Below are positions 38,518-48,316 of a stretch of DNA of 64,000 nucleotides, piece after piece (within the stretch, counting starts at the first letter, position 1; the number at the start of each line of letters is the position of its first letter). Source of the DNA: Bartonella tribocorum CIP 105476 (GTDB lineage Bacteria; Pseudomonadota; Alphaproteobacteria; Rhizobiales; Rhizobiaceae). The stretch covers positions 2,499,001-2,563,000 of the forward strand of contig NC_010161.1 in NCBI RefSeq assembly GCF_000196435.1, read 5' to 3'. Position numbers and translations under genes: made by a program. The notes under the pieces are model-generated. The model did no database searches. It worked only from the letters and a program-made list of their open reading frames with translations, and was not told where the DNA came from.

Positions 38518-39803
38518 ATGTCACTCCTTGCTGCTTTGCGATACCCCTCTAGCGTATCACCAAAAGCATATGTCATTTTCTTTTGGATATCTTGCGCCAG
38601 CCGATTAAAGTAAGCACCATTGCGCCGGCTGCCAAAGCTTAAATCTTCGAGAGGGGGCACTTCTTCTGCATCAAATTCCACCCGCAATTTGCCAAGTTGT
38701 AAATTGCTGTTTGAATTTAAATCCCGATCAAACCAAACCCGCCCACCAAGCAGTGCACCGCGTGCAATCATATCATCAAGAAAGCTGGTCAAAGAGCGGG
38801 TAATGGCAATAACATGTTGACCGGTGAGATTCTCATCATTAGCCCAAGGGCGTAAATTGTTCATGATGGTTTTTTCCAGTGCCGCACGGGTGCGCACCAC
38901 ATTGACAAAACGCCAAAGCGGATCACTGGAGGTGGTATGATTGCCCCATAAAATGCGCCCATTGGAAGCTACTTCTCCCTGCCCATTTTGACTAAGGCGC
39001 GCGGGAATAAAGGTCGCAATATCGGCTTTATTGAGACGGTTTGCCTCATGATCAATTTCCCCATCAAAATAGCTAATGGGGCGTGCTGTCCCTAAAATAC
39101 CATGCACATCTTGATTGGAGGGAGACCAGAAAACACCGCCCCTTTGCTTGTCACGTTTGATAAACATGGCGGCGGCAAAAGGACTTGCGGGTTTTATACT
39201 CACACCTCCCTCACGATTTGCCACCCGTACAAAGGGATCAATCAGATAACAAAAGCGTGAGGAAAAATCTGCACGATAGGCAAGGCTTTCTTGCGTATTT
39301 TTACCCCCCGTATCAAACACAGCAATGGCTTGTAGCTTTTCTGCCACCTGTTCCAAAGCATCTGCCACAGGGTTTTTGCCATTATCAAGGCGCCCTGCAC
39401 TATAAGCTGGTGCAAGTAAAATTCCAGGTTCCACCCCCAAATGCCCCCGCGCATGAGCCAAGGCATGCACACCGGTCAAGTGAGTATTTGATCCCACCAT
39501 TTCAGCTTGTGTCTCAGCAATGGTTGACTTTTCTTCCACCCGCACAAGGATCACTTGTGCCTCAATCCCTTGCGCGCGCACGGCATTGATAACATCAAGA
39601 GCTGTGCCCCGTGTCCCAAGCTTTTGGATTTTGTCTGTCTCATGGGTGAAGACCAACACGGGCTCGTTAAGGGGAAAAACTTGGTTGTCAGCATCAGGGG
39701 CTGTAACAACCGCCCCAAGGGCGGTTTGGCTAAACATCTCTAAGGGCCGAGAAGCTTGACCATCCTCAATGAGGCGGATACCATGATTAAATTCTATTGC
39801 CAT
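38514..39803 (-). CDS. Phage tail sheath protein
   Basis: 429 residues from ATG 39803, preferred because GGAGAG lies 7 bases before MAIEFNHGIRL; a longer frame to 39875 runs through the promoter element and is unlikely. P2 FI family: AVVTAPDADNQVFPLNEP, VEPGILLAPAYSAG, RFVNVVRTRAALEKTI, contractile-sheath core. First gene of the third late block; the dyad element ends 48 bases before it. Confidence 0.93.
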   Translation of the reverse strand: MAIEFNHGIRLIEDGQASRPLEMFSQTALGAVVTAPDADNQVFPLNEPVLVFTHETDKIQKLGTRGTALDVINAVRAQGIEAQVILVRVEEKSTIAETQAEMVGSNTHLTGVHALAHARGHLGVEPGILLAPAYSAGRLDNGKNPVADALEQVAEKLQAIAVFDTGGKNTQESLAYRADFSSRFCYLIDPFVRVANREGGVSIKPASPFAAAMFIKRDKQRGGVFWSPSNQDVHGILGTARPISYFDGEIDHEANRLNKADIATFIPARLSQNGQGEVASNGRILWGNHTTSSDPLWRFVNVVRTRAALEKTIMNNLRPWANDENLTGQHVIAITRSLTSFLDDMIARGALLGGRVWFDRDLNSNSNLQLGKLRVEFDAEEVPPLEDLSFGSRRNGAYFNRLAQDIQKKMTYAFGDTLEGYRKAARSDI

Positions 39804-39851
39804 TTTGCTCTCCAAATCAATGGAGAGACCATAACAACAAGAGCTCCCTTT

Positions 39852-39877
39852 CATAAGTCTGACACTGTCAGTCAAAA
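39852..39877 (-). promoter_or_regulatory. Late promoter element 3 (before the tail sheath operon)
   Basis: On the minus strand: TTTTGACTGACAGTGTCAG followed by ACTTATGA. Contains the dyad CTGACA-G-TGTCAG. One of three near-identical copies, each 48-58 bases before the first gene of a late block. Confidence 0.75.
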
Positions 39878-39897
39878 AAGCCCTTTAAAAGGGCTTT
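39874..39897 (-). terminator. Rho-independent terminator of the capsid/baseplate/fibre operon
   Basis: Minus strand: AAAGCCC-TTTTAAA-GGGCTTTTTT, a strong GC stem with a T-run. It ends exactly where the late promoter element of the sheath operon begins, so one block is closed and the next opened. Confidence 0.85.
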
Positions 39898-39948
39898 GAA
39901 AGAGATTTTAAAAACATATCAAGCATCATTACACTATTGTTTGAGTGT

Positions 39949-40161
39949 CTAAGCTTCTTCACCTTTTTCTTGTGATTTATGCCTAGGCTCTGCCATTGTG
40001 TCTTTATCCACCACGGGAGGAGAGAACACTCCGTCTTTGTAAGTCCAGCCGATTTGTGCTTCACTTGAGCGGATAGCTTCACCATCAAAGGCATGGACAT
40101 AATTCTCAGATGCGACAATAATATTCGTTACTACACCATTTTCAACAACTGCATATTTCAT
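39949..40161 (-). CDS. Small tail-fibre-associated protein
   Basis: 70 residues: MKYAVVENGVVTNIIVASE start, GWTYKDGVFSPP, Lys/Glu-rich end. Short proteins with this N..VVTNI...G..Y.DG.F..P pattern follow tail fibre genes in several phages; precise role unknown. Last gene of the capsid/baseplate/fibre operon. Confidence 0.65.
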   Translation of the reverse strand: MKYAVVENGVVTNIIVASENYVHAFDGEAIRSSEAQIGWTYKDGVFSPPVVDKDTMAEPRHKSQEKGEEA

Positions 40162-40170
40162 GAAAAACTC

Positions 40171-41487
40171 CTATATAAAAAATCTCAACAATATTGCGCC
40201 ATTTCCACCGTCACCACTGTTGTAATTTGCTGCATCCTTTCCAGGAAAATAACCGCCACCACCACCACCTGCATCAGCTTGGTTATGGCCACCTTTACCA
40301 CCTTTACCACCTTTGTCACTTTCACCACCACAGCCACCATTACCATTATTAGATCCCCCGCCGCCGCCTCCACCTCCAAAAAGAGAACTTCCACCCGAGT
40401 AGCTTCCGCCATCTCCACCATCACCGCCAGAAAAAATAAAGTTTTTAATGCTTGTGTAACCTCCTCTTCCTCCTTTTCCTACTGTTTCGGTAACTCCACT
40501 ACCATTAGAGCCTATACTCCCACCATTGGCGATGAGAACCCCTTCAATAATCGTGGCACCACCATTACCATTTTTACCACCACCACCAATTTGAATATTT
40601 TTTGCTTTTCTAAGCTGAGATCCTTTGATTTTAACGCGTACACATTGCCCTCCACCGCCTCCACCTCCACCATAATAGGTGTATGTGATACGACCGTTAT
40701 AAGTAGTTTTTAACCGGACTCCAGTCCCTCCACTGCCTCCACCTCCCCATGCCCATATTTCTACCTCTGTGTCATCAGTGACATCTGCGGGAAATGGAAG
40801 TGTACCACTTTCTGTAATGAGAATTTCAACCGGTTTTTTGACTAATGAAGCTATTAATTTATCTATTTCTGATTTCGTATAAACAACATCACCATCCACT
40901 TTAAGCGGTCCTTTCAACGTGCTTCCCGTTGTGCTTAAACTTGTCACCGTTTCACCATTATGAATAAGGCTAAACGGCGAATTATCCAAAAGTTCTAAGC
41001 CACCACTCATGGTGACTTTGCTGGTAAATTTATTGTAATTTTTCCATTCATTTGGGCTTGTGAGGCGCCCATAACTTGTTAGATCTTGATTAATCTTAGC
41101 TCTAAAATCATCAAGCCCCACGATATCTTCGGTTTTATGCTGGTGCGCGCCTAACAGGGAGACAGCACTACCAAAGGTAAAATTGTTGTTGCTTGATTTA
41201 TAGAGAACATAATTATTTGCTGCATCTTTTGCCCCCTCGATATCGCTTAAATCAGCAAATGAGAAAGTTTTATCGGCTGCCATCTTGCCATTGAGAGTGC
41301 TTTCTAGATCTGTGATTTCACTTATGGTATGCGTGTGTTGTAAAGGCGCTTTTTCGTCTATTTTTTCCTCAACAGCCACAAGCGCTTGATCAAGTTTATT
41401 GAGGTTTTCACGCAAAATAGGGAATTCAGAACTGATAAAACGCCCTTCTTGTGGCAATTCCATGTCGAGTTTTTTGGTTTTTGTCAT
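40171..41487 (-). CDS. Tail fibre protein with polyglycine tip domain
   Basis: 438 residues. N-terminal attachment region, HTHTISEITDL and HQHKTEDIVGLDDF motifs usual in phage fibres, then from about residue 245 a domain with runs of glycine (GGGGSGG, YYGGGGGGGG, GGGGGGGSNNG, DAGGGGGGYFPG). Such glycine-rich tips resemble the polyglycine sandwich of phage receptor-binding adhesins, so this is likely the host-recognition tip. Confidence 0.8.
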   Translation of the reverse strand: MTKTKKLDMELPQEGRFISSEFPILRENLNKLDQALVAVEEKIDEKAPLQHTHTISEITDLESTLNGKMAADKTFSFADLSDIEGAKDAANNYVLYKSSNNNFTFGSAVSLLGAHQHKTEDIVGLDDFRAKINQDLTSYGRLTSPNEWKNYNKFTSKVTMSGGLELLDNSPFSLIHNGETVTSLSTTGSTLKGPLKVDGDVVYTKSEIDKLIASLVKKPVEILITESGTLPFPADVTDDTEVEIWAWGGGGSGGTGVRLKTTYNGRITYTYYGGGGGGGGQCVRVKIKGSQLRKAKNIQIGGGGKNGNGGATIIEGVLIANGGSIGSNGSGVTETVGKGGRGGYTSIKNFIFSGGDGGDGGSYSGGSSLFGGGGGGGGSNNGNGGCGGESDKGGKGGKGGHNQADAGGGGGGYFPGKDAANYNSGDGGNGAILLRFFI

Positions 41488-41501
41488 CTCTTATTCTCCC
41501 A

Positions 41502-44500
41502 TCATATGATGCCGGCGCCAAAATCACACACCATGGAACGCGCCGCCGGTCCACCGGTAAGGGTGAGTTTAAGGCGTGCTTGTTTGGCTGTTTTGTCACC
41601 ACTAATAAATTTGCGCTCTGTCCAGAGAGGCTCCGATAACTGTTCTGTTTCATCGAGTTTCAAAGGGACAAACGCCCCATCATCCAGTTGCATCTCGAGG
41701 GTGAAAGAGGAACCGCCCGGCAAGAAGGTTTTGATATAGCTGGTCAATCTTGCCTTTTCCCCAAAGGCAAAAGCCCGCGTGATATAAGTTGCTGTTTTAT
41801 GAATCTTTCCTGCAATCAACTGAACCGGGGCAAATAACACCGGAGAGAGTTTCTCTGTGCCTTTAAGAATGGCGCGAAGCTTGACCTTTTCACTGATATA
41901 TTCGCTAAGGCTTAGCAATTGAAAGGGTAGCAGTTGGTAAACCGTGCCGTTGTTGCGTTCAATTTCAAAGATGACAGAGCAATCGCTTGAAGGCAATTCT
42001 ACCGCTGCACGCACTTGCAAATCAGAACAATCCACAAGATCAAAGGTGCCTAAATCAACCATCTTTTCTGTTTGCCTGTAGCGTGCAGCCAACACCCGAA
42101 AGGCTAATGCTTCATCTTGATGGGCGCTCCAGCTTTGTGCATTGACAGAAGAAAAGCGCGGACCCGTCACATAGGGGTGGCTTGAGACATATCTTTGGCT
42201 GTCTTTATCAAAATCCCCAAGTTTAGCCAGTGATACGGAATGATCCGCATCATCGGTTTTAATGACAAAGGCGGTCAGACGGTCATCAGGGACGGTTAAG
42301 GGTACATCATAGCGTGCGCTAGCCCAGCCGGTTTTGGCACCCTTCATGGAATAAGATGTTTGGGCTTGAATATCAGCGGTCGGATAACCGTTTTCGGTGG
42401 TGACCAAATCAATCACCAGATCATGGGCTTGATTGCCTATTTTACAAAGATGGAAATCAATCCCCGTGATTTGCCGTGTTTCATCAGGGGTAAAGACTTG
42501 GGCTTGCGGGTCTACTTGTGTCCATATTTTCACCGTGGTGGTACGTCGCATCACCTTTACATCAATCACCCCTTGACCGGTAAAAAGCCCTGTTGCAACG
42601 GTGCCCCCTCTGCCTCGTGCAATCACATTCTTTGTACCAGCCGTAATATTCGCAGGAATGCTAAAGATGCCTTCAAGGGTGCCTTTGCTATCGGCAACAA
42701 GGCGGCTGTTGGGTAAGACATCCACACCATCAAAGGTAAGGCTTTCCAAGATTTCACCACGACCAAAGCCTTCAATCTTAAAATTCAGCTTAATTTGTCT
42801 TAAAAAATCGATTTGCTCTCGAGTCTCATTGATGAGGTCATCACGTACTTCCGTGTTACGGATAGTTCTCCCGCGATTCCATCCCATATTGAGTTGATTG
42901 GTGACACTTGAGAGCCAATCGGTGCGCTGTTCATGCCAAAAATCTGTTGCGGGGGTAAGGGAGACAGTCCCGGGGAGAGGTGCAAAATTTTGATAGGGGT
43001 TGATCTTTTCGCAAGCCGTAGTCAATTCTTGCGCAATGATCACTTCATTGGTCCAGTCAAGTGTGACAGGGGCGTTCAGGGGGGCAGTATAAAAGGTTGG
43101 ATCAATGGCAAGCTGTAAAATGCCATGACCAATAGCCCCTGTTTGGGGAAACCCTTCATCGCGATAACTGTCATCGAGAAAAGGGTCTGCAAACATGCCT
43201 TTTTTGGCAACAGGCTCTTTAGAGTCAACATTGCTTTTAATGCGCTCTAATTGCATGAGGCGGTCAAGAGAGAGCACCCGTTGAAAATAACGCCACATCT
43301 CATCATAAGGGGCAACACGCGTGCCATCATTAGCCACTTGGGGGGTGCTAAGCCAATTGTTGGTAATGGTAGCAAGGGAGAGCACATCATCCGGGACACT
43401 GGGAGCCATGGGTTGGTCTGCCGAGACGCCTTTGATATAGACAACATTGCCTCCTGTGTTGAGACCAATACGGTCAATGCGGGGGAGTTTATAAGTGTAG
43501 CTTACAATGATATCACCTCCCTCAGCCCCTCCTGAGACGGTGATTTCCTGCGCTGTTACTTTATCCGCTTTTATGCTCGCGCGGTATCGATAGGTCACTT
43601 TATAACTACTGCCGGGGAGTGGTTCATCGCCCATGGGCGCCCAATCAATGGTGTCTCCGGTTTTTTTGAAATCCTTGCCTTCTTTAAATTCCTTGGTTCC
43701 TTGAACAATTTTGATAAAAGCGGTGATACTTTTGTCCGCCACCCCATCACGCCCGGAGGCAACTGCACCGCGAGTGATTGTCACGGTTTTTTCTTTCGTC
43801 AACAAAAGGGAATGAACAGCGGCAATGGGGGTATAATAGGTTTTAAAGGTAAAGCTTGTCTTGCCCTTTGGAGGTGCAAAAATATGGGTTTCACTAGGAA
43901 CGGCACTTGTCGAAAAGTCCTCGAGTTCTTCATAGCGCAAAGCAGCCAAGCGCTTGCGTTTGAAACCATTGATATTGGCTTCTCCCTCTTGAATACTGAA
44001 CACTTGCTTTTGTCCCTCTTGCCCCAAAGCTGTGACACGGCATCCCCCCACGATATAGTGTCCATGGGAGCGATCATACGTCGCAATGGCTTGCATAGCG
44101 GGTTCAAGTAATGAGGGGGATTTTTGATCAATCAAAACACCATCTTGCAAGATATAGACCGGAAAAAAAGTCCCTTTCTGGTCATCATCTTTGAGAGCCC
44201 AGACAAGTTTTGCGACCTCGCGTGCCGCACCTCCTTCTCCTTCTGCCAAGGACCCTGTAACTTGTCCTAACAGTTCTGGATCATCCTCATAGGTCACCCA
44301 TTTCTTTTGCAACTTTACACCGATTTCCACGCGCCCCATCATGGAAATATTCGTGAGAACAGCATTTGAGACGGGAAAGATATCGCCTGCAATATAAATC
44401 TTACCCTCCGTTAAGGTAACGGTCTTTGTGTCTTTGTTGACAAAGGCATCTGCTCGTTCAACGCGGTCTCCTTCTTGTGCCACAAGGCGCCCCAAACGGT

Positions 44501-44645
44501 CATGACGCCCCCTGATGATGGTTTGCATTTCATTGAGTTCACCACCTTGAAGAAAAGAGCGCCTGCCATAAAACACCACGCTTTGTTGTTCATCTTTGCC
44601 GACCGATCTATCAATTGCAAAGGGTAGTCCGCTTTCATGTTTCAT
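41502..44645 (-). CDS. Large DUF4815-type tail/fibre protein
   Basis: 1047 residues. N-terminal FYGRRSFLQGGELNEMQTIIRGRHDRLG and SEGKIYIAGD-like segment (TLTEGKIYIAGDIFPV) match the DUF4815 start; the rest is beta-rich. Lies between gene I and the fibre gene, so probably a baseplate-to-fibre connector or side fibre. Starts 2 bases after gene I ends. Confidence 0.75.
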   Translation of the reverse strand: MKHESGLPFAIDRSVGKDEQQSVVFYGRRSFLQGGELNEMQTIIRGRHDRLGRLVAQEGDRVERADAFVNKDTKTVTLTEGKIYIAGDIFPVSNAVLTNISMMGRVEIGVKLQKKWVTYEDDPELLGQVTGSLAEGEGGAAREVAKLVWALKDDDQKGTFFPVYILQDGVLIDQKSPSLLEPAMQAIATYDRSHGHYIVGGCRVTALGQEGQKQVFSIQEGEANINGFKRKRLAALRYEELEDFSTSAVPSETHIFAPPKGKTSFTFKTYYTPIAAVHSLLLTKEKTVTITRGAVASGRDGVADKSITAFIKIVQGTKEFKEGKDFKKTGDTIDWAPMGDEPLPGSSYKVTYRYRASIKADKVTAQEITVSGGAEGGDIIVSYTYKLPRIDRIGLNTGGNVVYIKGVSADQPMAPSVPDDVLSLATITNNWLSTPQVANDGTRVAPYDEMWRYFQRVLSLDRLMQLERIKSNVDSKEPVAKKGMFADPFLDDSYRDEGFPQTGAIGHGILQLAIDPTFYTAPLNAPVTLDWTNEVIIAQELTTACEKINPYQNFAPLPGTVSLTPATDFWHEQRTDWLSSVTNQLNMGWNRGRTIRNTEVRDDLINETREQIDFLRQIKLNFKIEGFGRGEILESLTFDGVDVLPNSRLVADSKGTLEGIFSIPANITAGTKNVIARGRGGTVATGLFTGQGVIDVKVMRRTTTVKIWTQVDPQAQVFTPDETRQITGIDFHLCKIGNQAHDLVIDLVTTENGYPTADIQAQTSYSMKGAKTGWASARYDVPLTVPDDRLTAFVIKTDDADHSVSLAKLGDFDKDSQRYVSSHPYVTGPRFSSVNAQSWSAHQDEALAFRVLAARYRQTEKMVDLGTFDLVDCSDLQVRAAVELPSSDCSVIFEIERNNGTVYQLLPFQLLSLSEYISEKVKLRAILKGTEKLSPVLFAPVQLIAGKIHKTATYITRAFAFGEKARLTSYIKTFLPGGSSFTLEMQLDDGAFVPLKLDETEQLSEPLWTERKFISGDKTAKQARLKLTLTGGPAARSMVCDFGAGII

Positions 44646-44646
44646 G

Positions 44647-45753
44647 TTAAAACCTCAATAAAATCTTGAATTGTTCGCGAACATCGGCACGCAAAGGAAT
44701 ATTAATGGGCGTTTTGAGTATCTCGACACCGCCATTGAGTTCATCAGGCTCCAACCAAAGCTTGCCAACCGCTATGTTTTCTGCGGGGGTAGCGTGAACG
44801 AGAATGGAAACAAAAGCTGCTTGTTTCCCGTCAACATCGTGAAAGTCTGTACGGGCAGCAAGAAACAACAGAGTGCCTGTTGGGGAGGGATTAAATCTGT
44901 TTCCGCAATGGTTGTAAACACCCTCTAAAACCTGTTCGACAGGCGCTACAGCATAGCATCTGCGATACCCAATCACACCATCTTGGCTGTCTCTTAACAC
45001 GAGATAAAGCGTGCGACCATGAAACCACTCTGCCATAAGGATATCGCGTTCATGTTTTTTAACCGAACACCAAGGAAAATTTGCCAAATCCCAAGGGTAA
45101 TCGATTTGGTTCCAGCTTAATTCCTCGTCAAAGTCATCAATCCAGTTGCCAATAAGCTTGCCTTCTTGTTTTGTGAGCGTGTGATTAATTTCTGTGGTGC
45201 GTCCAAAGGAAAACAGAGTGTCACGAGCTGTTAAGCGCACGCCACTTTCAAAATCCAGCATGCTGTCATCAAGGCGTGACATATCGCCTTCTATAGCTCC
45301 CACATCATAACCATAGGTCCCACGGCGAAAATCAGAGCGAAAGCTTTTGGAAAGGTCGACAATGGCTTCAATGGCTTCAAGGCTGCTTTGTTCAGGCAAT
45401 TGATCAAAATCAAGTTGAAAGGAATTCCACCATGCACGCCCTGACCATGCGGGTGTAAAGTGTGCAGAAAGCTCTAACCATTGAAGTCCCAACTCAATGG
45501 CTGCAACAGAACCACGCAAGCGCTGCCATGCAAGCCCTTGGTCAATCAGATCATAAGAATTCGAGAAATAAGGCGTGAGTTCTTGTAAACCATATTCATC
45601 AATGAGAGAGGGCAACCAAGATGGAGGGCGCGTGATTAATTTGGCACGAGAAATATCTTCGAGTGCCCTTTTTACTTGAACATCAACAGCCATTGCATCA
45701 GCAAGGCAGCGTTCAAACAAGCTTGAATTTGGCGGCAATAACAACGAGACCAT
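44647..45753 (-). CDS. Phage tail protein I
   Basis: 368 residues. The first ~150 match P2 gpI (LPPNSSLFERCLADAM; SWLPSLIDEYGLQEL; LRGSVAAIELGLQWLEL); the remaining ~200 are an extension not present in P2 gpI. Baseplate wedge component. ATG at 45753 shares its A with the gene J stop; a TTG one codon earlier is less likely. Confidence 0.85.
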   Translation of the reverse strand: MVSLLLPPNSSLFERCLADAMAVDVQVKRALEDISRAKLITRPPSWLPSLIDEYGLQELTPYFSNSYDLIDQGLAWQRLRGSVAAIELGLQWLELSAHFTPAWSGRAWWNSFQLDFDQLPEQSSLEAIEAIVDLSKSFRSDFRRGTYGYDVGAIEGDMSRLDDSMLDFESGVRLTARDTLFSFGRTTEINHTLTKQEGKLIGNWIDDFDEELSWNQIDYPWDLANFPWCSVKKHERDILMAEWFHGRTLYLVLRDSQDGVIGYRRCYAVAPVEQVLEGVYNHCGNRFNPSPTGTLLFLAARTDFHDVDGKQAAFVSILVHATPAENIAVGKLWLEPDELNGGVEILKTPINIPLRADVREQFKILLRF

Positions 45754-46619
45754 CAATAAGCGTGCCCCCGTAATGATAAGGCAATTTCCCCTAGTGCTAT
45801 CGCCTCATGAGGGGCGACCAGAATATCCTTGCACGGTTGCGTTATCTCCACATGATGCACACCCTCAACCATCAGGCGACTGAGTATCCAACTTAAAGAG
45901 AGATCACGCCCTAGTCTCCATGTACGCGCCCACTCTTCTCTCAAATTCTGCTCTGCCTTTTCTAAAACAAGAAAACCTTCATGAGGCAACAACCAAAGAT
46001 CAGCCGAAATATCGATCACCCGCTGCACGGCACTTTTGACCAAGAGAGTATCATTGGTCATTTTTACCTGTTCTTCATCAAGGGCTGCTTGCACCTTGGC
46101 AATCAAAGCCTCATCAGCCACCCCTGATGGGCTGTCACTAAAAAGCGCCACATGAATGAGCGGGCTTTTACCCTCACGATAAACAAAAGCATCTTTGACA
46201 TGGATATCGCTGGAGAGGGCAAAATATTGGTAGCGGGGCACTGTGCCCCCTGTGGAATGCCCTTGCCTATTTAAGCGAATGCGGCGGCGAAACCGCGCAT
46301 CATCTTCATCTAAAAGGCGCGTAACCCCATGAAAATCTCCCAAATGGTCTAAACTTGTCCCACGCGCAAATTCCAGTAAATTGTCTCGCGCTACTTCATT
46401 AATCCGTTGGCGCAACAGCAACTCTTCATAAGCAGCCGCTTGTAATTGTATGACCACGGGGTCATAAGCGGTCTTTTCCACATTATAGGGAATATGATGA
46501 GCTGCAAAAACATCCACCAAACGCGCAATCTTTTGCTCTAAAATTACTTCAACACAAAGCTCTTCAATAATTTGTGGCAGAGGGAGTTGTGAAAAGGGTA
46601 AATGTTCAAGCTCTGCCAT
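45753..46619 (-). CDS. Baseplate assembly protein J
   Basis: 288 residues, P2 gpJ family: YDPVVIQLQAAAYEELLLRQRINE, ARGTSLDHLGDFHGV, RFRRRIRLNRQGHSTGGT. Forms the wedge with W and I. Start overlaps the end of gene W. Confidence 0.92.
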   Translation of the reverse strand: MAELEHLPFSQLPLPQIIEELCVEVILEQKIARLVDVFAAHHIPYNVEKTAYDPVVIQLQAAAYEELLLRQRINEVARDNLLEFARGTSLDHLGDFHGVTRLLDEDDARFRRRIRLNRQGHSTGGTVPRYQYFALSSDIHVKDAFVYREGKSPLIHVALFSDSPSGVADEALIAKVQAALDEEQVKMTNDTLLVKSAVQRVIDISADLWLLPHEGFLVLEKAEQNLREEWARTWRLGRDLSLSWILSRLMVEGVHHVEITQPCKDILVAPHEAIALGEIALSLRGHAY

Positions 46620-46992
46620 AAAAAACCTCTAAAGGAAATTGCCTCTCTTGCCCATGGGACCAATCCCCCAAATGTCCATCGGGATAAAAAACACCCCTTA
46701 AAACAAAGTGGAATGTCCCCTCGCGCGTTGCTTTGGTCAGATCAATCCTTTGCAATGAGAACCCAGGCTCTCCGCATTCTGGATTATCGAGCGCGCAGGC
46801 AATGGCTTGATAAAGACGTAAGATTGTTGCAGGATCAGCATTGGCATCTTGGAATTCTCTGACATCACACCCATAATGGCGACGCAAAACCCGTGTTCCT
46901 ATCCTTGTCATTAAACATTTATGGAGTGATTGTTGGCAATGATCCCAACCATATAAGAGAGAGCCATCCTTTTCGCTCACCCCACAACGCAT
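46606..46992 (-). CDS. Baseplate protein W (gp25-like)
   Basis: 128 residues, GPW/gp25 family: CLMTRIGTRVLRRHYGCDV near the start, TILRLYQAIACALDNPECGEPGF. gp25-like lysozyme-fold wedge protein initiating sheath assembly. Confidence 0.9.
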   Translation of the reverse strand: MRCGVSEKDGSLLYGWDHCQQSLHKCLMTRIGTRVLRRHYGCDVREFQDANADPATILRLYQAIACALDNPECGEPGFSLQRIDLTKATREGTFHFVLRGVFYPDGHLGDWSHGQERQFPLEVFYGRA

Positions 46993-46995
46993 GGT

Positions 46996-47196
46996 TTAAG
47001 CCCCTTTGCTTGTCTTTGTGGTAGAAACGGTTGGGGCCGCAGCAACAACGGGGGCTGTTTTTTCAGCAATCTGACCAAGAAGCAAAGGGTATTTTGCTGC
47101 CTCACCGCTTAAACGGATTTCTTCACCCTTGCCTGGTGAACGGTTGCCTGCAACAAAATCGGCATTGGTTAAAACAACATAAGTGTTCTCATGCAT
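46996..47196 (-). CDS. Small phage protein of unknown function
   Basis: 66 residues: TYVVLTNADFVAGNRSPGKGEEIRL, then an Ala/Thr/Val-rich tail. Tightly packed between genes V and W, 3 bases before W. I do not recognise a family; the first half could be a small beta domain. Confidence 0.65.
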   Translation of the reverse strand: MHENTYVVLTNADFVAGNRSPGKGEEIRLSGEAAKYPLLLGQIAEKTAPVVAAAPTVSTTKTSKGA

Positions 47197-47208
47197 GATA
47201 AAACTCCT

Positions 47209-47802
47209 TTAAAGGGGGGAAGAGGTTGTGGAAGGACCGATTTTGACCCCGCCGTGTTTATGGCTTGCGCCAACAGAAATTTGATTGTGCTGCAAATCTT
47301 CTGCTTCAATCTGTACACTGCCCGTTAATGCAACACGGGTTGCTTGATGAGAAAGCACCAGACCTTGTGCACTCAAATGGATTTGGTTTTCTCCATGGGA
47401 GAGAATAAGTTCATCTTTTGTCATCCGCAAAGCGCCCCCCGCATAACAGAGCGCAAGCTCTTGCGGCGAGCGTGCGGGGTTAGGCATATCCTCACTATAG
47501 CTATCGCGTACAACCAGAGAGGCGGAGCCAATTTCACCATGGGGGTTCAACAACCGCACCGGATCACCAACATTGAAAGGCATATTGCTGGAAACAGCCC
47601 CCGCCGCTTCTTGTGCTTGCAGCCAAGGCGATAAAACCGCTTGTCCATTGGCACTCTCAGAGAAAAGTTTCACCCGCACCCTATGACCATCAACTTCTGC
47701 AACCCGCCCGATCATGTGTTGGTTGGCAAGACAGCGTTCAAGCGCATCAAGACGCTTCATAATTTGTCGAAAGGTATCGCTTAAGAGATGTGCATCATTC
47801 AT
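47209..47802 (-). CDS. Baseplate assembly protein V (spike)
   Basis: 197 residues, P2 gpV family: RVAEVDGHRVRVKLFSE (OB-fold start), NVGDPVRLLNPHGEIGSASLV, LILSHGENQIHLSAQGL, and a C-terminal HKHGGVKIGPSTTSS, where the histidines may bind the tip ion. Membrane-piercing spike. Confidence 0.9.
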   Translation of the reverse strand: MNDAHLLSDTFRQIMKRLDALERCLANQHMIGRVAEVDGHRVRVKLFSESANGQAVLSPWLQAQEAAGAVSSNMPFNVGDPVRLLNPHGEIGSASLVVRDSYSEDMPNPARSPQELALCYAGGALRMTKDELILSHGENQIHLSAQGLVLSHQATRVALTGSVQIEAEDLQHNQISVGASHKHGGVKIGPSTTSSPL

Positions 47803-48311
47803 GCCCCCACCTCATTGTCTAAATAAATCAACCCAGCTTTGAGTTGTCCCGCATCAGCAAAAATATCCTGTCCCAAATGATATAAATCTTGGTGCCATTC
47901 CACCACACTGATCGATACACCACGCTGCTTAATCGCCGCAGAGATAATGGGATCAATTGACACATCCCGCGGGGCACTTAAATGTGTCAATCCCCACAAT
48001 TGTCCGCTATGGCATAAAACCGCGATAGCTTCTGCCAAAAGCCAACTTTGGATATCACGCTCTTTACCCGTGGTAATAATAAAAGCCCCTAAATGGAGAT
48101 CCGCACTCTGCTGTCCAGACGCCACAGAAGTTAAGCGACTTTCTAAAACCGCAACACGCACAGCTGGTGCCACAAGCATTTGTGTTTCAAGCTCTTCTAA
48201 ATTAAAGCGTCCAAATTGACAGGCACAATCGCGCACATCTGGCAAAGCGCGTTTAAGGCTCTTTATCACCGCCTCACGAAACGCATTAATACGCCCTGCT
48301 TGCTTGATCAT
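47799..48311 (-). CDS. DUF1834 protein (Mu gp37-like)
   Basis: 170 residues from ATG 48311; a TTG at 48341 would add ten and overlap the previous gene by 25 bases. LPDVRDCACQFGRFNLEELE, AVRVAVLES, then VSIDPIISAAIKQRGVSISVVEWHQ match the gp37 family, a tail-related protein of unknown exact role. Confidence 0.75.
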   Translation of the reverse strand: MIKQAGRINAFREAVIKSLKRALPDVRDCACQFGRFNLEELETQMLVAPAVRVAVLESRLTSVASGQQSADLHLGAFIITTGKERDIQSWLLAEAIAVLCHSGQLWGLTHLSAPRDVSIDPIISAAIKQRGVSISVVEWHQDLYHLGQDIFADAGQLKAGLIYLDNEVGA

Positions 48312-48316
48312 TTGAC

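Noticed and set aside
40093-40713. 206-residue plus-strand frame rich in Ser/Thr
   Set aside because: It is the antisense of the glycine-codon-rich fibre tip; composition explains the open frame.
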